Shown: positions 25,608 to 34,870, counted from the first letter of the stretch. The stretch: 64,000 bases of DNA from Novosphingobium cyanobacteriorum (GCF_029436685.1 NZ_JAROCY010000014.1:1-64000); one strand, 5' to 3'. Numbers and translations: made by a program. The notes: a model not told the origin generated them from the letters alone.

Positions 25608-26083
25608 GCCGCCCGTGGACCATGCCCGTCGGCATCGCCATCATGGCGGCGCTGATCGTTGCGCTGCTGGGTGGCACGATCACTGATCTCGGCCCCTGGT
25701 ACGAAAGCCTGCACAAGCCCGCCTTCACCCCGCCGCGCCCGGTCTTCCCCATCGCATGGACCACCATCTTCGCGCTCGCCGCGTGCGCCGGGGTCACTGC
25801 CTGGCGCGCCGCGCGCGATTGCCGCACGTCCGACACGCTGATCGGCCTCTTCGCGCTCAACGGCTTCCTTAACGTGCTGTGGAGCCTGCTGTTCTTCCGG
25901 CTGCAGCGGCCGGACTGGGCCTTTGCCGAACTGCTGATGCTGTGGGTCTCCATCGCCACGCTGATCGTCTATTGCCTGCGCCTCTCACGCACCGCTTCGG
26001 CCCTGCTGCTGCCCTATCTCGCCTGGGTCAGCGTCGCCGGCATGCTCAACTGGCAGGTCGTCCAGCTCAACGGCCCCTTCTGA
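25604..26083 (+). CDS. tspO: Tryptophan-rich sensory protein TspO
   Basis: TspO/MBR proteins are outer-membrane or envelope five-helix proteins that bind porphyrins; in Rhodobacter sphaeroides TspO lowers photosynthesis gene expression in oxygen. The 159-residue protein has five hydrophobic helices and the typical GPWYESLHKPAFTPPRPVFPIAW segment. It is translationally coupled to bchP, which fits a tetrapyrrole-linked role. Confidence 0.94.
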   Translation: MSRPWTMPVGIAIMAALIVALLGGTITDLGPWYESLHKPAFTPPRPVFPIAWTTIFALAACAGVTAWRAARDCRTSDTLIGLFALNGFLNVLWSLLFFRLQRPDWAFAELLMLWVSIATLIVYCLRLSRTASALLLPYLAWVSVAGMLNWQVVQLNGPF

Positions 26084-26084
26084 A

Positions 26085-26333
26085 ATGGAATCCTATTTCG
26101 CCAGCGGCCATGCGGCAGACGTCATCCTCGCCGCGCTCGCGCTCGAAGCGGCCTGGCTGATCGCGCGCGGCTGGCGCGCCGGGGTGGTCCTGCCCATGCT
26201 GGCCCCAGCTGCCTTGATCGCTCTGGGCCTGCGCGGCGCGCTCACCGGGGCGCCCTGGCCATGGATCGCCCTGCCGCTGGCGCTGTCCTTCCCGCTCCAT
26301 CTGGCGGACCTGCGCCTGCGAGCCCGGGTGTGA
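26085..26333 (+). CDS. Small hydrophobic membrane protein downstream of tspO
   Basis: The 82-residue product has about three hydrophobic segments and almost no polar region (MESYFASGHAADVILAALAL at the start, LPLALSFPLHLADLRLR at the end). It begins 1 bp after the tspO stop, so it is probably the last gene of the ppaA-to-tspO run. I do not recognise a named family. Operon position suggests an accessory envelope role. Confidence 0.68.
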   Translation: MESYFASGHAADVILAALALEAAWLIARGWRAGVVLPMLAPAALIALGLRGALTGAPWPWIALPLALSFPLHLADLRLRARV

Positions 26334-26339
26334 TAGCGG

Positions 26340-26945
26340 TTATTCCGCTGCCAGCGCCTTCCTGAATAGCCGCCGCACCAGCCTATCCTCCAGAATGCGC
26401 CCCACCACATAGAGCACCGCGAAAATCCCTGCGAAGACATAGCTTGGCGTGGGGGAGGGCTTGCGCCCGCGCCGACCGCCGCCTTCGCCGTCCTTGGGCT
26501 TTTCCGGCGCCGGCGCACCCAGGAACTTGTCCACCGGGTTCATCGGCGGCAACGCGTCCGGCTTTTCCGCCTTCTTCGCCTGCGCTGCCGCATCCTTGGG
26601 CTTCTCGCCCGCGCCGCTCCAGATAGTCAGCTGCGCAAACGCTAGGAACAGCAGCGGCGCCAGCAGGCAGAACAGCAGCGTCTTGCTCTTCAGGCGATAG
26701 CGCAGCAGCAACCCCTGCTGCCCCTGCTCGATTCGCAGCGTACCCGCATCGAACACCGCCATCGGGTCCTGCGATGCGGGGTCGGTCTTGCTGAACTCCA
26801 GCACGTCGTCGCCGCGCATGTGGCTGGTGCCCATCTGGTGGAACAGCGGCTCCAGCCGCGCCAGCGCCTCCCCCCCGCTCTGGCCCTCGGGCACGGGCAG
26901 CGCACCGCGCACATGCCAGATCCAGTCGATAAAGCGCAGGTTCAC
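26340..26945 (-). CDS. Hypothetical protein with two transmembrane segments
   Basis: About 201 residues from a GTG at 26945 preceded by GAGGA; the frame is open further upstream but the added sequence is low-complexity. It has an N-terminal soluble part (LRFIDWIWHVRGALPVPEGQ), a helix near LLFCLLAPLLFLAFAQLTIW, a Lys/Pro/Glu-rich linker and a second helix near the C-terminus followed by a basic tail. It lies downstream of the sterol-desaturase gene on the same strand, 62 bp away, and converges on the photosynthesis operon with only 6 bp between stops. Function unknown. Confidence 0.65.
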   Translation of the reverse strand: MNLRFIDWIWHVRGALPVPEGQSGGEALARLEPLFHQMGTSHMRGDDVLEFSKTDPASQDPMAVFDAGTLRIEQGQQGLLLRYRLKSKTLLFCLLAPLLFLAFAQLTIWSGAGEKPKDAAAQAKKAEKPDALPPMNPVDKFLGAPAPEKPKDGEGGGRRGRKPSPTPSYVFAGIFAVLYVVGRILEDRLVRRLFRKALAAE

Positions 26946-27007
26946 ACGGGGTCCTCGGGAAAGGCGCGGGCTAGGGCTGAAAGCGGCAGAGCGCAGGGTC
27001 GATCCGC

Positions 27008-28006
27008 TCACTCCGCCGGTACTGCGCTCACGGGCTCGGCCGCCACGGGCCGCCCCAGCTTCTCCCGCATCGCCTTCCACGCCTCGGTGAAGGGGAAGGT
27101 CATCTGCTCGCGGATCGACATGCGCCGCCCGCCTTCCATCCCCAGCAACTCCGCCTCCCCATCCACGCAGGTGCCGAACATGCGGTCGATGAAGATGAAC
27201 GTGCCCGAATAGTTGCTGCGCGTCGCCTCATAGTCCTGCGAATGGTGCAGGCTGTGATGCTCGGTGGTGTTGAACAGGAAGCGCCACAGGCGCGGCGTGT
27301 TGAAGCGCACGTTGATGTGCTGGTAGATGCCGATGGTCAGGCCGAACACCCCGGCCAGCAGGAACGCGCGCGGCAGGAAGTCGAAGAACCCGCCCACGCC
27401 CAGCCCGATCAGGAACAGCTCCACCGGGTTGCCCACCGCGCCCTTGTTGATGTTCAGCTGCGTGATGTAGTGGTGCGGCGCGTGCGTCAGCCACAGCGGG
27501 TACCAGTTGTGCATCCCGCGGTGCATCCAGTACTGCACGAAATCGAACATGAACGCGATCAGGAACGCCTGCACCAGCAGCGGCAGCGTGGTGAACCAGG
27601 CCAGCTTTTCCCAGTGGAAATGGTCGAGGATCAGCTTCGCCACCGCATCGCTGCCGATGTAGCTGTCCACCAGTCGCAGGATCGTATAGCCAAGCCCCAC
27701 GAAGAACAGGTCGGTGGTGAATTCCTTCCACGTCAGCCGCCAGCTGGCGAAGCGCGGGTTCACCCATTCCAGCCCCAGCAGCAACGCCTTGAAGCCGATG
27801 CCGATGCCGATCGCGGTGGAAGGCTTGGCGATGGAATTGGGCGCGTAATACCAGAACGCCAGCAGCGCGAAGAGCGCAAACGGCTGGAACCAGGTGAATA
27901 CGAAGCGGCGGATCGGCCCGCCTTCCACGCGGGAGACATTCTCCCATCCGATCGTCACCGGCGCATCCGCACCGATCACCCGCTTTCCGACCCGAACTCC
28001 TTGCAT
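27008..28006 (-). CDS. Sterol desaturase / fatty acid hydroxylase superfamily membrane protein
   Basis: These are membrane non-haem diiron oxygenases. The 332-residue protein has several helices and the three histidine motifs: HRGMH, HAPHH and HHSLHH. The substrate cannot be told; lipids, carotenoids and hopanoids are all handled by this superfamily. The ATG at 28006 gives MQGVRVGKRVIGAD; the longer open frame starts in intergenic sequence. It probably forms an operon with the 201-residue protein. Location beside the photosynthesis cluster may be coincidence. Confidence 0.83.
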   Translation of the reverse strand: MQGVRVGKRVIGADAPVTIGWENVSRVEGGPIRRFVFTWFQPFALFALLAFWYYAPNSIAKPSTAIGIGIGFKALLLGLEWVNPRFASWRLTWKEFTTDLFFVGLGYTILRLVDSYIGSDAVAKLILDHFHWEKLAWFTTLPLLVQAFLIAFMFDFVQYWMHRGMHNWYPLWLTHAPHHYITQLNINKGAVGNPVELFLIGLGVGGFFDFLPRAFLLAGVFGLTIGIYQHINVRFNTPRLWRFLFNTTEHHSLHHSQDYEATRSNYSGTFIFIDRMFGTCVDGEAELLGMEGGRRMSIREQMTFPFTEAWKAMREKLGRPVAAEPVSAVPAE

Positions 28007-28451
28007 GCTGACCCCGCAAAACTTCGCAAAGAGTAGCCTGCCCTGTTTCGTCCCGCAGTCAGATACGCCAACCGGCGTATGCCGCTCGCGAAAGGTACGA
28101 AACTCAAAGGAAGAAGCGCCAGTCAACGGGATGGCCACGGAGGTGGAAACGGCGCGAATCGAAGCATTTGTGTTCAGGTTCTGGAAGACTGGATCTTGTT
28201 GAAGAGCCGGTCGTGTCGCTCCTTACCAATCGGTCCAAGAATTGCTCATTGCAGTTTTCCGCGAGAATCCGCCTCCCATTTCCCATCCGACTGACCTCAC
28301 ATGCCCACAGGAAATTCGCAGGCCATACCCGTATGCAGCGCAAGAAATGTCAAATTGCGGTACAATCCGCTCTAAAGCCCTTAGGCATTTAGACGCCTAA
28401 TTCTTCCCGGACGTGAGCCAGAAGAGCTCGAGTCGTTTTAGGGAGAGAGGC
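28007..28451. other. Intergenic region with divergent promoters at the right edge of the photosynthesis cluster
   Basis: No convincing gene is seen in these 445 bp. Base composition is lower in GC than the neighbours, especially around 28200-28400. It separates two divergent genes and holds the TTAGGC palindrome described separately. Confidence 0.6.
28381..28400. promoter_or_regulatory. Palindrome upstream of the TonB receptor-P450 genes
   Basis: TTAGGC (28381-28386) and GCCTAA (28395-28400) form a perfect inverted repeat with an 8-bp spacer, 51 bp upstream of the TonB receptor start. It could be an operator. The AraC-family regulator at 31893 is one candidate binder, though AraC sites are often direct repeats. 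Confidence 0.45.
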
Positions 28452-30659
28452 ATGGCTGGATTGGGTTTCGTGCGCGCGGCGCTGGGACTGATTGCCGCAT
28501 CCACATCATCGGCGGCCTTGGCACAGGCCGAGGCGCCAATGGCCGATGAAGGGATCGTGGTGACGGCTCAGCGGCGTGAGCAGTCGTTGCTTGACGTGCC
28601 ATTGGCCGTGACTGCGCTGGGTGGCGATGCGCTGAGCGAGCGCGGGATCACCAATTCGGCGCAGCTGGGCGAGGCGGTGCCGAACCTCCAGATCAACAGT
28701 CCTTATGGCAACACCCAGCCCAACTTCACCTTGCGCGGCATTGGTGTAGCCAACGAGTACAATTCCAACCAGGCCTCGCCAGTCGGCGTTTATCTCGATG
28801 ACGTCTATCTCGCACCGCGCACCAGCCACGGGATGGGCCTGTTCGATCTCGACCGCGTAGAGGTGCTGCGCGGGCCGCAGGGTACACTGTTCGGTCGCAA
28901 CACCACTGGTGGCGCGATCAACTTCATCACTAAGCGCCCCGCTCTTTCGGGCAGCGAGGGCTACGTCCATCTCGGCTATGGCAACTTCAACACGTTGACC
29001 GCGCAAGGGGCAGTCGAAACCACGCTGGAGGAAGGGGGGGCCGGCATCCGCGCGGCGGTGAATTACGCCAAGGGCGACGGCCAGATCCGCAACACTTTCG
29101 CGGGAGGCCGTGATCCCAATTCAACCGATACGCTGCAAGGCCGCCTCTCGCTTCGGCTGAAGCCCAGCGAAACCGTCAATGTCGTGCTGCGGGCCTATGG
29201 TGGGCGCGACCGGGGCACGCAGGCTGCAGTGCATGGCCTTGGTGCCTTCCGCACCGGGCTCGGCTTCTTCGAGACCGACGAGAACCGCGTCGGTGACAAC
29301 AACACCGATGCCTGGGGCTTCAGCGCCAATATCGGGATGGACCTGACGGACCAGCTGACGTTGACCTCGATTACTTCGTACGACGGTGGTTCGCAGAACC
29401 TGCAGCAGGCGGCGGACGGCTCGCCTCTCGATATCCTCGACATCACCTGGCAATCGAAGTATCGTCAGTTCAGCCAGGAACTGCGGGCCAACTACGCCGG
29501 CAAGGGCGTGACCTTCGTCGGTGGCCTGTTCTATGGCTACGACCGCAACGTGACCGACAACCGCTTCAACCTGCCGCTTCCGCCGGCGGGTGGCTTCTTT
29601 CAGCACTACCGGCAGCAACGGCGCTCCTACGCCGTCTTCGGCCAGGCCGACATCGCACTGACAAGCGCGCTGAGCCTGACGCTTGGTGCGCGCTATACCC
29701 GCGACACATCAAAGTATGATGATGCCTTCGCCTATCTCTTCGTAGGTGCAGTGGGTGCAGCAGATTTTCCGATCGCCTCCACCGTGCCATGCGCTGGTGT
29801 GCCCGGAACCTGCGCTTATGATCCCGCAGCCCGCTATGCGCTGAAGGACAGCAACAACGCGCTGACCGGCCGGGTGGCGCTAAGCTACACCTTCGGCAGC
29901 GGGGCGCTGCTTTATGCGAGCTACAACCGCGGTTACCGTGCGGGCGCGGTCAACGGCGGCGGCTACACCTCCTCGAGCGGGATCAGCTACATCAAGCCCG
30001 AGCACGTCAATGCATTCGAGCTTGGCCTCAAAGGGCGCACCGCCAACCGCGTGCTGACCTATGCCATCTCGACGTTTTATTACGATTACACCAATCAGCA
30101 GTTGCAGGACACGCGACCGGGGCCGGTGTCGTTCCTGGTCAATGCGCCCAAGTCCGAAGTCTACGGGCTGGAAGCAGAAATGACATTGCGTCCTTTCAAG
30201 AGGCTCAGGATCAATGCCTCACTCGGCCTCCTGTATTCAAAGTTCAAGGAGCTGACCCTGCAGGGAACCGATCTTACCGGGAACCGCCTGCCATTCGCGC
30301 CAGAGTTCACCGGGCAGTTCGGCGCTGAGTGGGATGTAGTCGGAGTGGCCAGCGGTCGAGTAACATTTTCGCCGAACGTGGTCTATGCCAGCAACCAGTT
30401 CTTCTCGCCGTTCAATGCGGTTAATGTGGCCGGTTCGGCGCAGGTCAACGCGGAACTCGCCCAAGGGGCCAACGCTAAGGTCAATGGCGCACTAAGCTGG
30501 AGCAACGACGCAATCACCATCCGCGCGTTCGCCAACAATCTGTTCAACCGCAAGACCTATGGCTACGGGCTCGACCTGCGCGGGGCCGGCTTCCCCTACA
30601 ATTTCCTCGTACCGAGTGCACCGCGCACATTCGGGCTTTCCATCCGCGCGGGCTTCTGA
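28452..30659 (+). CDS. TonB-dependent outer-membrane receptor linked to a P450
   Basis: A 735-residue outer-membrane receptor importing a ligand with TonB energy. It has a signal peptide ending near ALAQ, a TonB-box-like EGIVVTAQRREQ, a plug domain (VPNLQINSPYGNTQPNFTLRG, and VEVLRGPQGTLFGRNTTGGAINFITKRP), and a beta-barrel ending in SIRAGF with terminal Phe. The start at 28452 follows GGGAGAGAGG. It lies 2 bp before the P450 gene, so the imported ligand may be the P450 substrate, possibly a terpenoid or steroid. Confidence 0.92.
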   Translation: MAGLGFVRAALGLIAASTSSAALAQAEAPMADEGIVVTAQRREQSLLDVPLAVTALGGDALSERGITNSAQLGEAVPNLQINSPYGNTQPNFTLRGIGVANEYNSNQASPVGVYLDDVYLAPRTSHGMGLFDLDRVEVLRGPQGTLFGRNTTGGAINFITKRPALSGSEGYVHLGYGNFNTLTAQGAVETTLEEGGAGIRAAVNYAKGDGQIRNTFAGGRDPNSTDTLQGRLSLRLKPSETVNVVLRAYGGRDRGTQAAVHGLGAFRTGLGFFETDENRVGDNNTDAWGFSANIGMDLTDQLTLTSITSYDGGSQNLQQAADGSPLDILDITWQSKYRQFSQELRANYAGKGVTFVGGLFYGYDRNVTDNRFNLPLPPAGGFFQHYRQQRRSYAVFGQADIALTSALSLTLGARYTRDTSKYDDAFAYLFVGAVGAADFPIASTVPCAGVPGTCAYDPAARYALKDSNNALTGRVALSYTFGSGALLYASYNRGYRAGAVNGGGYTSSSGISYIKPEHVNAFELGLKGRTANRVLTYAISTFYYDYTNQQLQDTRPGPVSFLVNAPKSEVYGLEAEMTLRPFKRLRINASLGLLYSKFKELTLQGTDLTGNRLPFAPEFTGQFGAEWDVVGVASGRVTFSPNVVYASNQFFSPFNAVNVAGSAQVNAELAQGANAKVNGALSWSNDAITIRAFANNLFNRKTYGYGLDLRGAGFPYNFLVPSAPRTFGLSIRAGF

Positions 30660-30661
30660 GC

Positions 30662-31879
30662 ATGGGCACCGACCTTGGCGATCCCTCGCTCTATGCGCAG
30701 GGCATGCCTTATGACCTGTTCGCGGAACTCAGGCGCAAAGGGCCCGTTCATTGGAACCCGCCTGCGCAAGACCGCGGCGGGTTCTGGGCAGTGCTCGGTT
30801 TCGAAGAGATCCTTGCGGTTTCCAAACAGTCCGACGTGTTTTCCTCGGCGCGCGAGAACGGGGGCCATCGCATCTTTGACGAGAACGAAGCGGGGCTAGC
30901 CGGTTCAGGCGACAGCGGCATCGGCGTACCGTTCATCTCGCGCGATCCGCCGATCCATACGCAGTATCGCAAGTTCGTCGTGCCCGCACTCTCACCGGGG
31001 CGGCTGGCAGGGATCGAGACGCGAATCGCGGCGCGGGTGGAAGCCCTTCTCGCCGAAGTCCCGTTGAATGAGGCCGTCGATATCTTGCCCCGTTTCAGCG
31101 TTCCGCTGCCGCTCCTAACACTTGCCGAACTACTCGGCGTTCCGGGTGACATGTGGTGCGATCTGCACCGCTGGACGGATGCTTTCATTGGCGAAGACGA
31201 TCCCGATTTCCGCCAGTCGCCCGAAGAGATGCAGCAAGTGGTGGGCGAATTCTTTGGCTTCTGCCAAGCGCTGTTCGAAAGCCGCCGGGCTGAACCCACC
31301 CGTGACTTGGCATCGCTTCTCGCCAACAGCGAGATCGGCGGTCAACCAGTGCCGTTCCCCGATTTCGTCGGCAATCTCGTGCTCGCGCTGGTCGGCGGCA
31401 ATGAGACGACGCGCAACACGCTGAACCATTCGATGATCGCCTTCGCGCGTGATCCGGCACAGTGGCAGATGATCCGAGACAACCCGGACCTGCTGCCCAA
31501 CGCCGTCAAGGAAATGGTCCGCCACGCCAGCGCTGTGATCCACATGCGTCGCACCGCGATGCTCGATATCGAACTGGGCGGGCAGGCTATCCGCAAGGGT
31601 GACCGGGTGGTGATGTTCTACCCCGCCGGGAACCGAGACGCCGCCGTCTTCGCCGATCCCGGCCGGTTCGATGTGACGCGGCAGGTTCGCCAGCATGTCG
31701 CGTTCGGGGCGGGTGTGCATGTCTGCGTCGGCTCTCGGCTGGCGGAAATGCAGCTTAGGGTGGCATTTGGTGAACTGGTGCGGCATGTTTCACGCTTCGA
31801 GATTGTTGGCTGTCCACAACGCGTGCGATCTGCCTTCATCAACGGGTTCAAGAAGCTCGAGGTGCGCCTTGTTGCCTGA
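30662..31879 (+). CDS. Cytochrome P450
   Basis: A 405-residue soluble bacterial P450 monooxygenase. Visible motifs are the I-helix GGNETTRN, the K-helix EMVR, and the haem-binding FGAGVHVCVGSRLAEMQ with the thiolate Cys at residue 355. FISRDPPIHTQYRKFVVPALSP near the N-terminal third is typical of class I bacterial P450s such as CYP125/CYP124-like families. No ferredoxin or ferredoxin reductase gene is adjacent, so its redox partners are encoded elsewhere. It is flanked by a TonB receptor and an AraC regulator. Confidence 0.94.
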   Translation: MGTDLGDPSLYAQGMPYDLFAELRRKGPVHWNPPAQDRGGFWAVLGFEEILAVSKQSDVFSSARENGGHRIFDENEAGLAGSGDSGIGVPFISRDPPIHTQYRKFVVPALSPGRLAGIETRIAARVEALLAEVPLNEAVDILPRFSVPLPLLTLAELLGVPGDMWCDLHRWTDAFIGEDDPDFRQSPEEMQQVVGEFFGFCQALFESRRAEPTRDLASLLANSEIGGQPVPFPDFVGNLVLALVGGNETTRNTLNHSMIAFARDPAQWQMIRDNPDLLPNAVKEMVRHASAVIHMRRTAMLDIELGGQAIRKGDRVVMFYPAGNRDAAVFADPGRFDVTRQVRQHVAFGAGVHVCVGSRLAEMQLRVAFGELVRHVSRFEIVGCPQRVRSAFINGFKKLEVRLVA

Positions 31880-31892
31880 CGAGGAAAGAGCG

Positions 31893-32810
31893 ATGCTGAA
31901 ACAGCCCGCACGCGACAAGGACGCGTCCGCACCTGTCCAGAGGGTGTGGGACAACAAGGCGATCATCTGCGACGTGCTCGGTCGGCCGCCTGAAATGGAG
32001 CTGGGCTCGTTCGGCGATGGCTGGTCGCTGTGCCGCTGGCGGCAGTTCGTGGGGAGCTATGCCCTGCCGCCGGTGCCCGATCCGATCTTCATCGTGCACA
32101 TTGCTGGCAAACCCCGGGTAAAGACCTGGGAACGCGGCAGTTGGACCGAGACGCATTCGATCCCTGGCTGCGCCACGATCGTGCCTGCCGGAATGCCCAC
32201 CGGCTGGCTTGTCGATGGCGAGCTCGATGTCGTCACGCTGAGCGTTTCGTCGGAGGTGCTCAAGGCCGCCTCGCAAAGCGACCAGTTCAGCAAAATGCGC
32301 TTTGCCTTCACCGATCCGCTGGGCGTGGCGCTGACGCGGCAGATCCTGGCGGAACTTTATGCTCCCCATGCCGATGAGCGCGAGGCCTATGTCTCAGCCA
32401 TGGTCGGTGCGCTCAAGGCGCATATCCTGTCGGGCGTCCCGGCGCAGGGGAAGCCGCTGGACATTCCGACCTCGGACTTCTCGGCTTATAGGCTGCACAA
32501 GGTGATGAACGCTATCCTAGATCATCCCGAGCTTGAACACAGCCTCGAGCAAATGGCAGCGACCGCCGGCGTAACTCCGTCGCACTTCTGTCGTGTGTTC
32601 AAGAAGGCGACCGGAATTTCGCCGCACCAGTATTTGATAAAGGCCCGGCTCGACCGCGCTCAGCATTTGCTTGTGCAGACCGACATGAGCCTGGCGGCGC
32701 TTTCGGAATCGCTCGGCTTCACCAGCCAGAGCCATTTCAGCCGTGCCTTCCGCGCCTATGCCGGACGCACACCCAGCGACTTCCGTCAGCACGAACAGAC
32801 CATTCAGTAG
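31893..32810 (+). CDS. AraC-family transcriptional regulator
   Basis: The 305-residue protein has an N-terminal cupin-like sensing domain (PIFIVHIAGKPRVKTWERGS and PGCATIVPAGMPTGW) and a C-terminal AraC DNA-binding domain with two HTH motifs (LEQMAATAGVTPSHFCRVFK and LAALSESLGFTSQSHFSRAF). It begins 13 bp after the P450 stop, so it is probably co-transcribed and a local regulator of the receptor and P450. Confidence 0.93.
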   Translation: MLKQPARDKDASAPVQRVWDNKAIICDVLGRPPEMELGSFGDGWSLCRWRQFVGSYALPPVPDPIFIVHIAGKPRVKTWERGSWTETHSIPGCATIVPAGMPTGWLVDGELDVVTLSVSSEVLKAASQSDQFSKMRFAFTDPLGVALTRQILAELYAPHADEREAYVSAMVGALKAHILSGVPAQGKPLDIPTSDFSAYRLHKVMNAILDHPELEHSLEQMAATAGVTPSHFCRVFKKATGISPHQYLIKARLDRAQHLLVQTDMSLAALSESLGFTSQSHFSRAFRAYAGRTPSDFRQHEQTIQ

Positions 32811-33656
32811 CAACCCCGCCTGACCCGATGCATCGCCGTCGTTGCCTGCACCTTTCACCACGAATTCAGTACCGCGATGCAAGAGGTGAATGCGTGGAGG
32901 GGCGGTCTGTGGGCGACAGAGTAGTGTCTTGGCCTTTAAATCTCCGGCACGACCTTCGATGCGATAAGGGAATACCAGGCAATTGTCGTCGGAGCGTGCC
33001 GCTGAGCCGGCGTTGTCGAATACATGATCGGAAGGGCGGCGGAGCACCAATGGGTCTTCGCAATGCGTGAATACCTTGAACGCGTTCTGCGAAAAAATCG
33101 GTGGCGGCGCTACACGTGAAAGCCATAGCGCGGCCCGTCCGCTAGCAAAGTCCGGTCAAACCCATGCGTAGTTTATGGCCCACCAAATCTGTTGTCAGAT
33201 TTGGCCAAGGCCTGATTTTCAGCTTCTTCATAGCGAAGCTGTCAGTCCGGATCCCGGAACGAAGTTTTGTGGATATGAAATGGATCGCGCAGCAGAAAAT
33301 CAGACAAAACTATTGTCCAAATCATTCTCGATCACGATAGGGCGGCATAATTGCACGTCTTTAGCGCAAGCTAATGAAGGCGCGACTCGCTCGCCGACTG
33401 ACAAATGAATCTGGGTGGGAAGATGTCACCTTTGGAGAGCCACGGAATTGCGGGCTCTTCGCTTGCCGTTGTTCGTTTACGATGTGTATCGGACTGCAGC
33501 CACACCAGTCGGGAATGTCGCCTGATCTGGCCTGCCCGATCCGCAATCTCACTCCGACGGCATGTGAGGTTATGCGCCTGGCGGCTGCACTGTCTTGGGG
33601 CGGTTATGGGACCCGGTGGCCAGCCTGTGCCTGCATCAAAGATGGCCAAGGCACGC
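32811..33656. other. Gene-poor region between araC-type gene and tRNA-Ser
   Basis: No ORF with recognisable family features is seen in about 850 bp. Short overlapping ORFs on both strands are Arg-rich and look non-coding. Several parts (33130-33370) are less GC-rich than the surroundings. A decayed gene or mobile element cannot be excluded, and it lies beside a tRNA gene, a common integration site. Confidence 0.55.
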
Positions 33657-33749
33657 TGGCGGAGACGGAGGGATTCGAACCCTCGGTACCGGATTTACCA
33701 GTACGACGGTTTAGCAAACCGTTGGTTTCAGCCACTCACCCACGTCTCC
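33657..33749 (-). tRNA. tRNA-Ser (anticodon GCU)
   Basis: Read on the minus strand, the gene begins GGAGACGTGGGTGAGTGGCT and ends GGAGACG-complementary CGTCTCC plus encoded GCCA (CCA at 33657-33659). The anticodon loop TTTGCTAAA gives GCU, decoding AGC/AGU. It has a long variable arm (class II) and the GGTTCGAATCC T-arm. The length of 93 nt with CCA fits tRNA-Ser. Confidence 0.96.
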
Positions 33750-33989
33750 GGATCGCAGCGGCGAGGCGGCGCTATAGCGGGGGAGGCGGGGGGCGGCAAG
33801 CGGGTTTGCGGATTTTCCTGCATGGCACGTCCTGGGTGCGTCCGGGCGGCGGAAATGCGCGGTTTGGCGCAATTTCGATTCGGCTCATCGCGGGTTCATT
33901 GTCGCGGGCCATGGTCGGGTGGTCTGGTGCAATGTCGGCTGGTGTGCGCTTCGTGGGCGTCTGGCCATGGGATGGGAATCGAAGCTATC

Positions 33990-34829
33990 ATGAAGTCTCT
34001 CCGCCGCATCGCGTTGGTTCTCGCGGGCCATGCCCTTGTGCTTGGGGGCGCTTTCGGGCCGTTTGGCGCGCAGGCTGCCCTGGCGCAGGTGCAGACCATC
34101 GATCCCAACTCGGCGATCGATGCCGATCTCAACCGGGGTGGCGTGCCCGCAACCACAGGGTCGGCGCAGCCCCGCTCGGTCATGGACGGTCCGGTACAAG
34201 GGGCGGCGCAGGCGACGCCGGTCGGTCCCGAGGCGGAGCAGTTGCCGCCCGTGTCCTCATCTCCTGCCGCTCCTGCTTCCGGGCCTGGCGCGGGCGCGGC
34301 CATGGTTCCGCCGCCGGCAAGCTCTGCCACCGGCGCCACCGCGGGGCAGACCTACAAGGAAGACGACCTGATCGGGGCAGCCGAGGGCGTATTCGGCAAA
34401 GGTTCGCGAGGGCTTGCGCTGATGATCCGCGATATCCTTAAAAAGCAGGGCGAGCCCAATGCCTATATCACCGGGCGCGAAGGCGGCGGCGCGGTGGTGG
34501 TCGGCCTGCGCTATGGTTCGGGCACGCTGCACCACAAGGTGGAGGGCGACCTGCCGGTCTACTGGACCGGGCCCTCGCTTGGCTTCGATTTCGGCGCGAA
34601 CGCCTCGAACACCTTCGTGCTCGTCTACAACCTCTATGATACGCAGGACCTCTACCAGCGCTTCGGCGCGGGCGAGGGGCAGGCCTATCTCGTTGGCGGC
34701 TTCAACGTATCGTACCTGCGGCGCGGCGATGTGGTGCTGATCCCGGTGCGCATGGGCGCGGGACTGCGGCTGGGACTGAACGCGGGCTACATGAAATTCA
34801 GTCACACACAGAAGTGGATGCCGTTCTGA
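33990..34829 (+). CDS. EipA family (DUF1134) envelope protein
   Basis: The 279-residue exported protein has a signal peptide (MKSLRRIALVLAGHALVLGG, cleavage near ALAQ), a low-complexity Pro/Ala/Ser linker to about residue 110, and a C-terminal DUF1134 domain containing EGVFGKGSRGLALMIRDIL and YWTGPSLGFDFGANASNTFVL. EipA in Brucella supports cell-envelope integrity; this domain is widely conserved in alphaproteobacteria. The frame is open far upstream through the tRNA region, but the signal peptide fixes the start at 33990. Confidence 0.88.
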   Translation: MKSLRRIALVLAGHALVLGGAFGPFGAQAALAQVQTIDPNSAIDADLNRGGVPATTGSAQPRSVMDGPVQGAAQATPVGPEAEQLPPVSSSPAAPASGPGAGAAMVPPPASSATGATAGQTYKEDDLIGAAEGVFGKGSRGLALMIRDILKKQGEPNAYITGREGGGAVVVGLRYGSGTLHHKVEGDLPVYWTGPSLGFDFGANASNTFVLVYNLYDTQDLYQRFGAGEGQAYLVGGFNVSYLRRGDVVLIPVRMGAGLRLGLNAGYMKFSHTQKWMPF

Positions 34830-34870
34830 TCACGGGGGCGGGCTGCGGCCTCATGGCCTAAAACCTCTTG

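Noticed and set aside
32517..33050. Leftward 177-residue ORF across the araC end and intergenic region
   Set aside because: It runs antisense to the clear AraC C-terminus and has no recognised domain.
33374..34441. Long rightward ORF spanning the tRNA-Ser region
   Set aside because: It reads through the reverse complement of tRNA-Ser(GCU), giving the well-known spurious sequence ETEGFEPSV. It has no family features and overlaps the real EipA-like gene in another frame.
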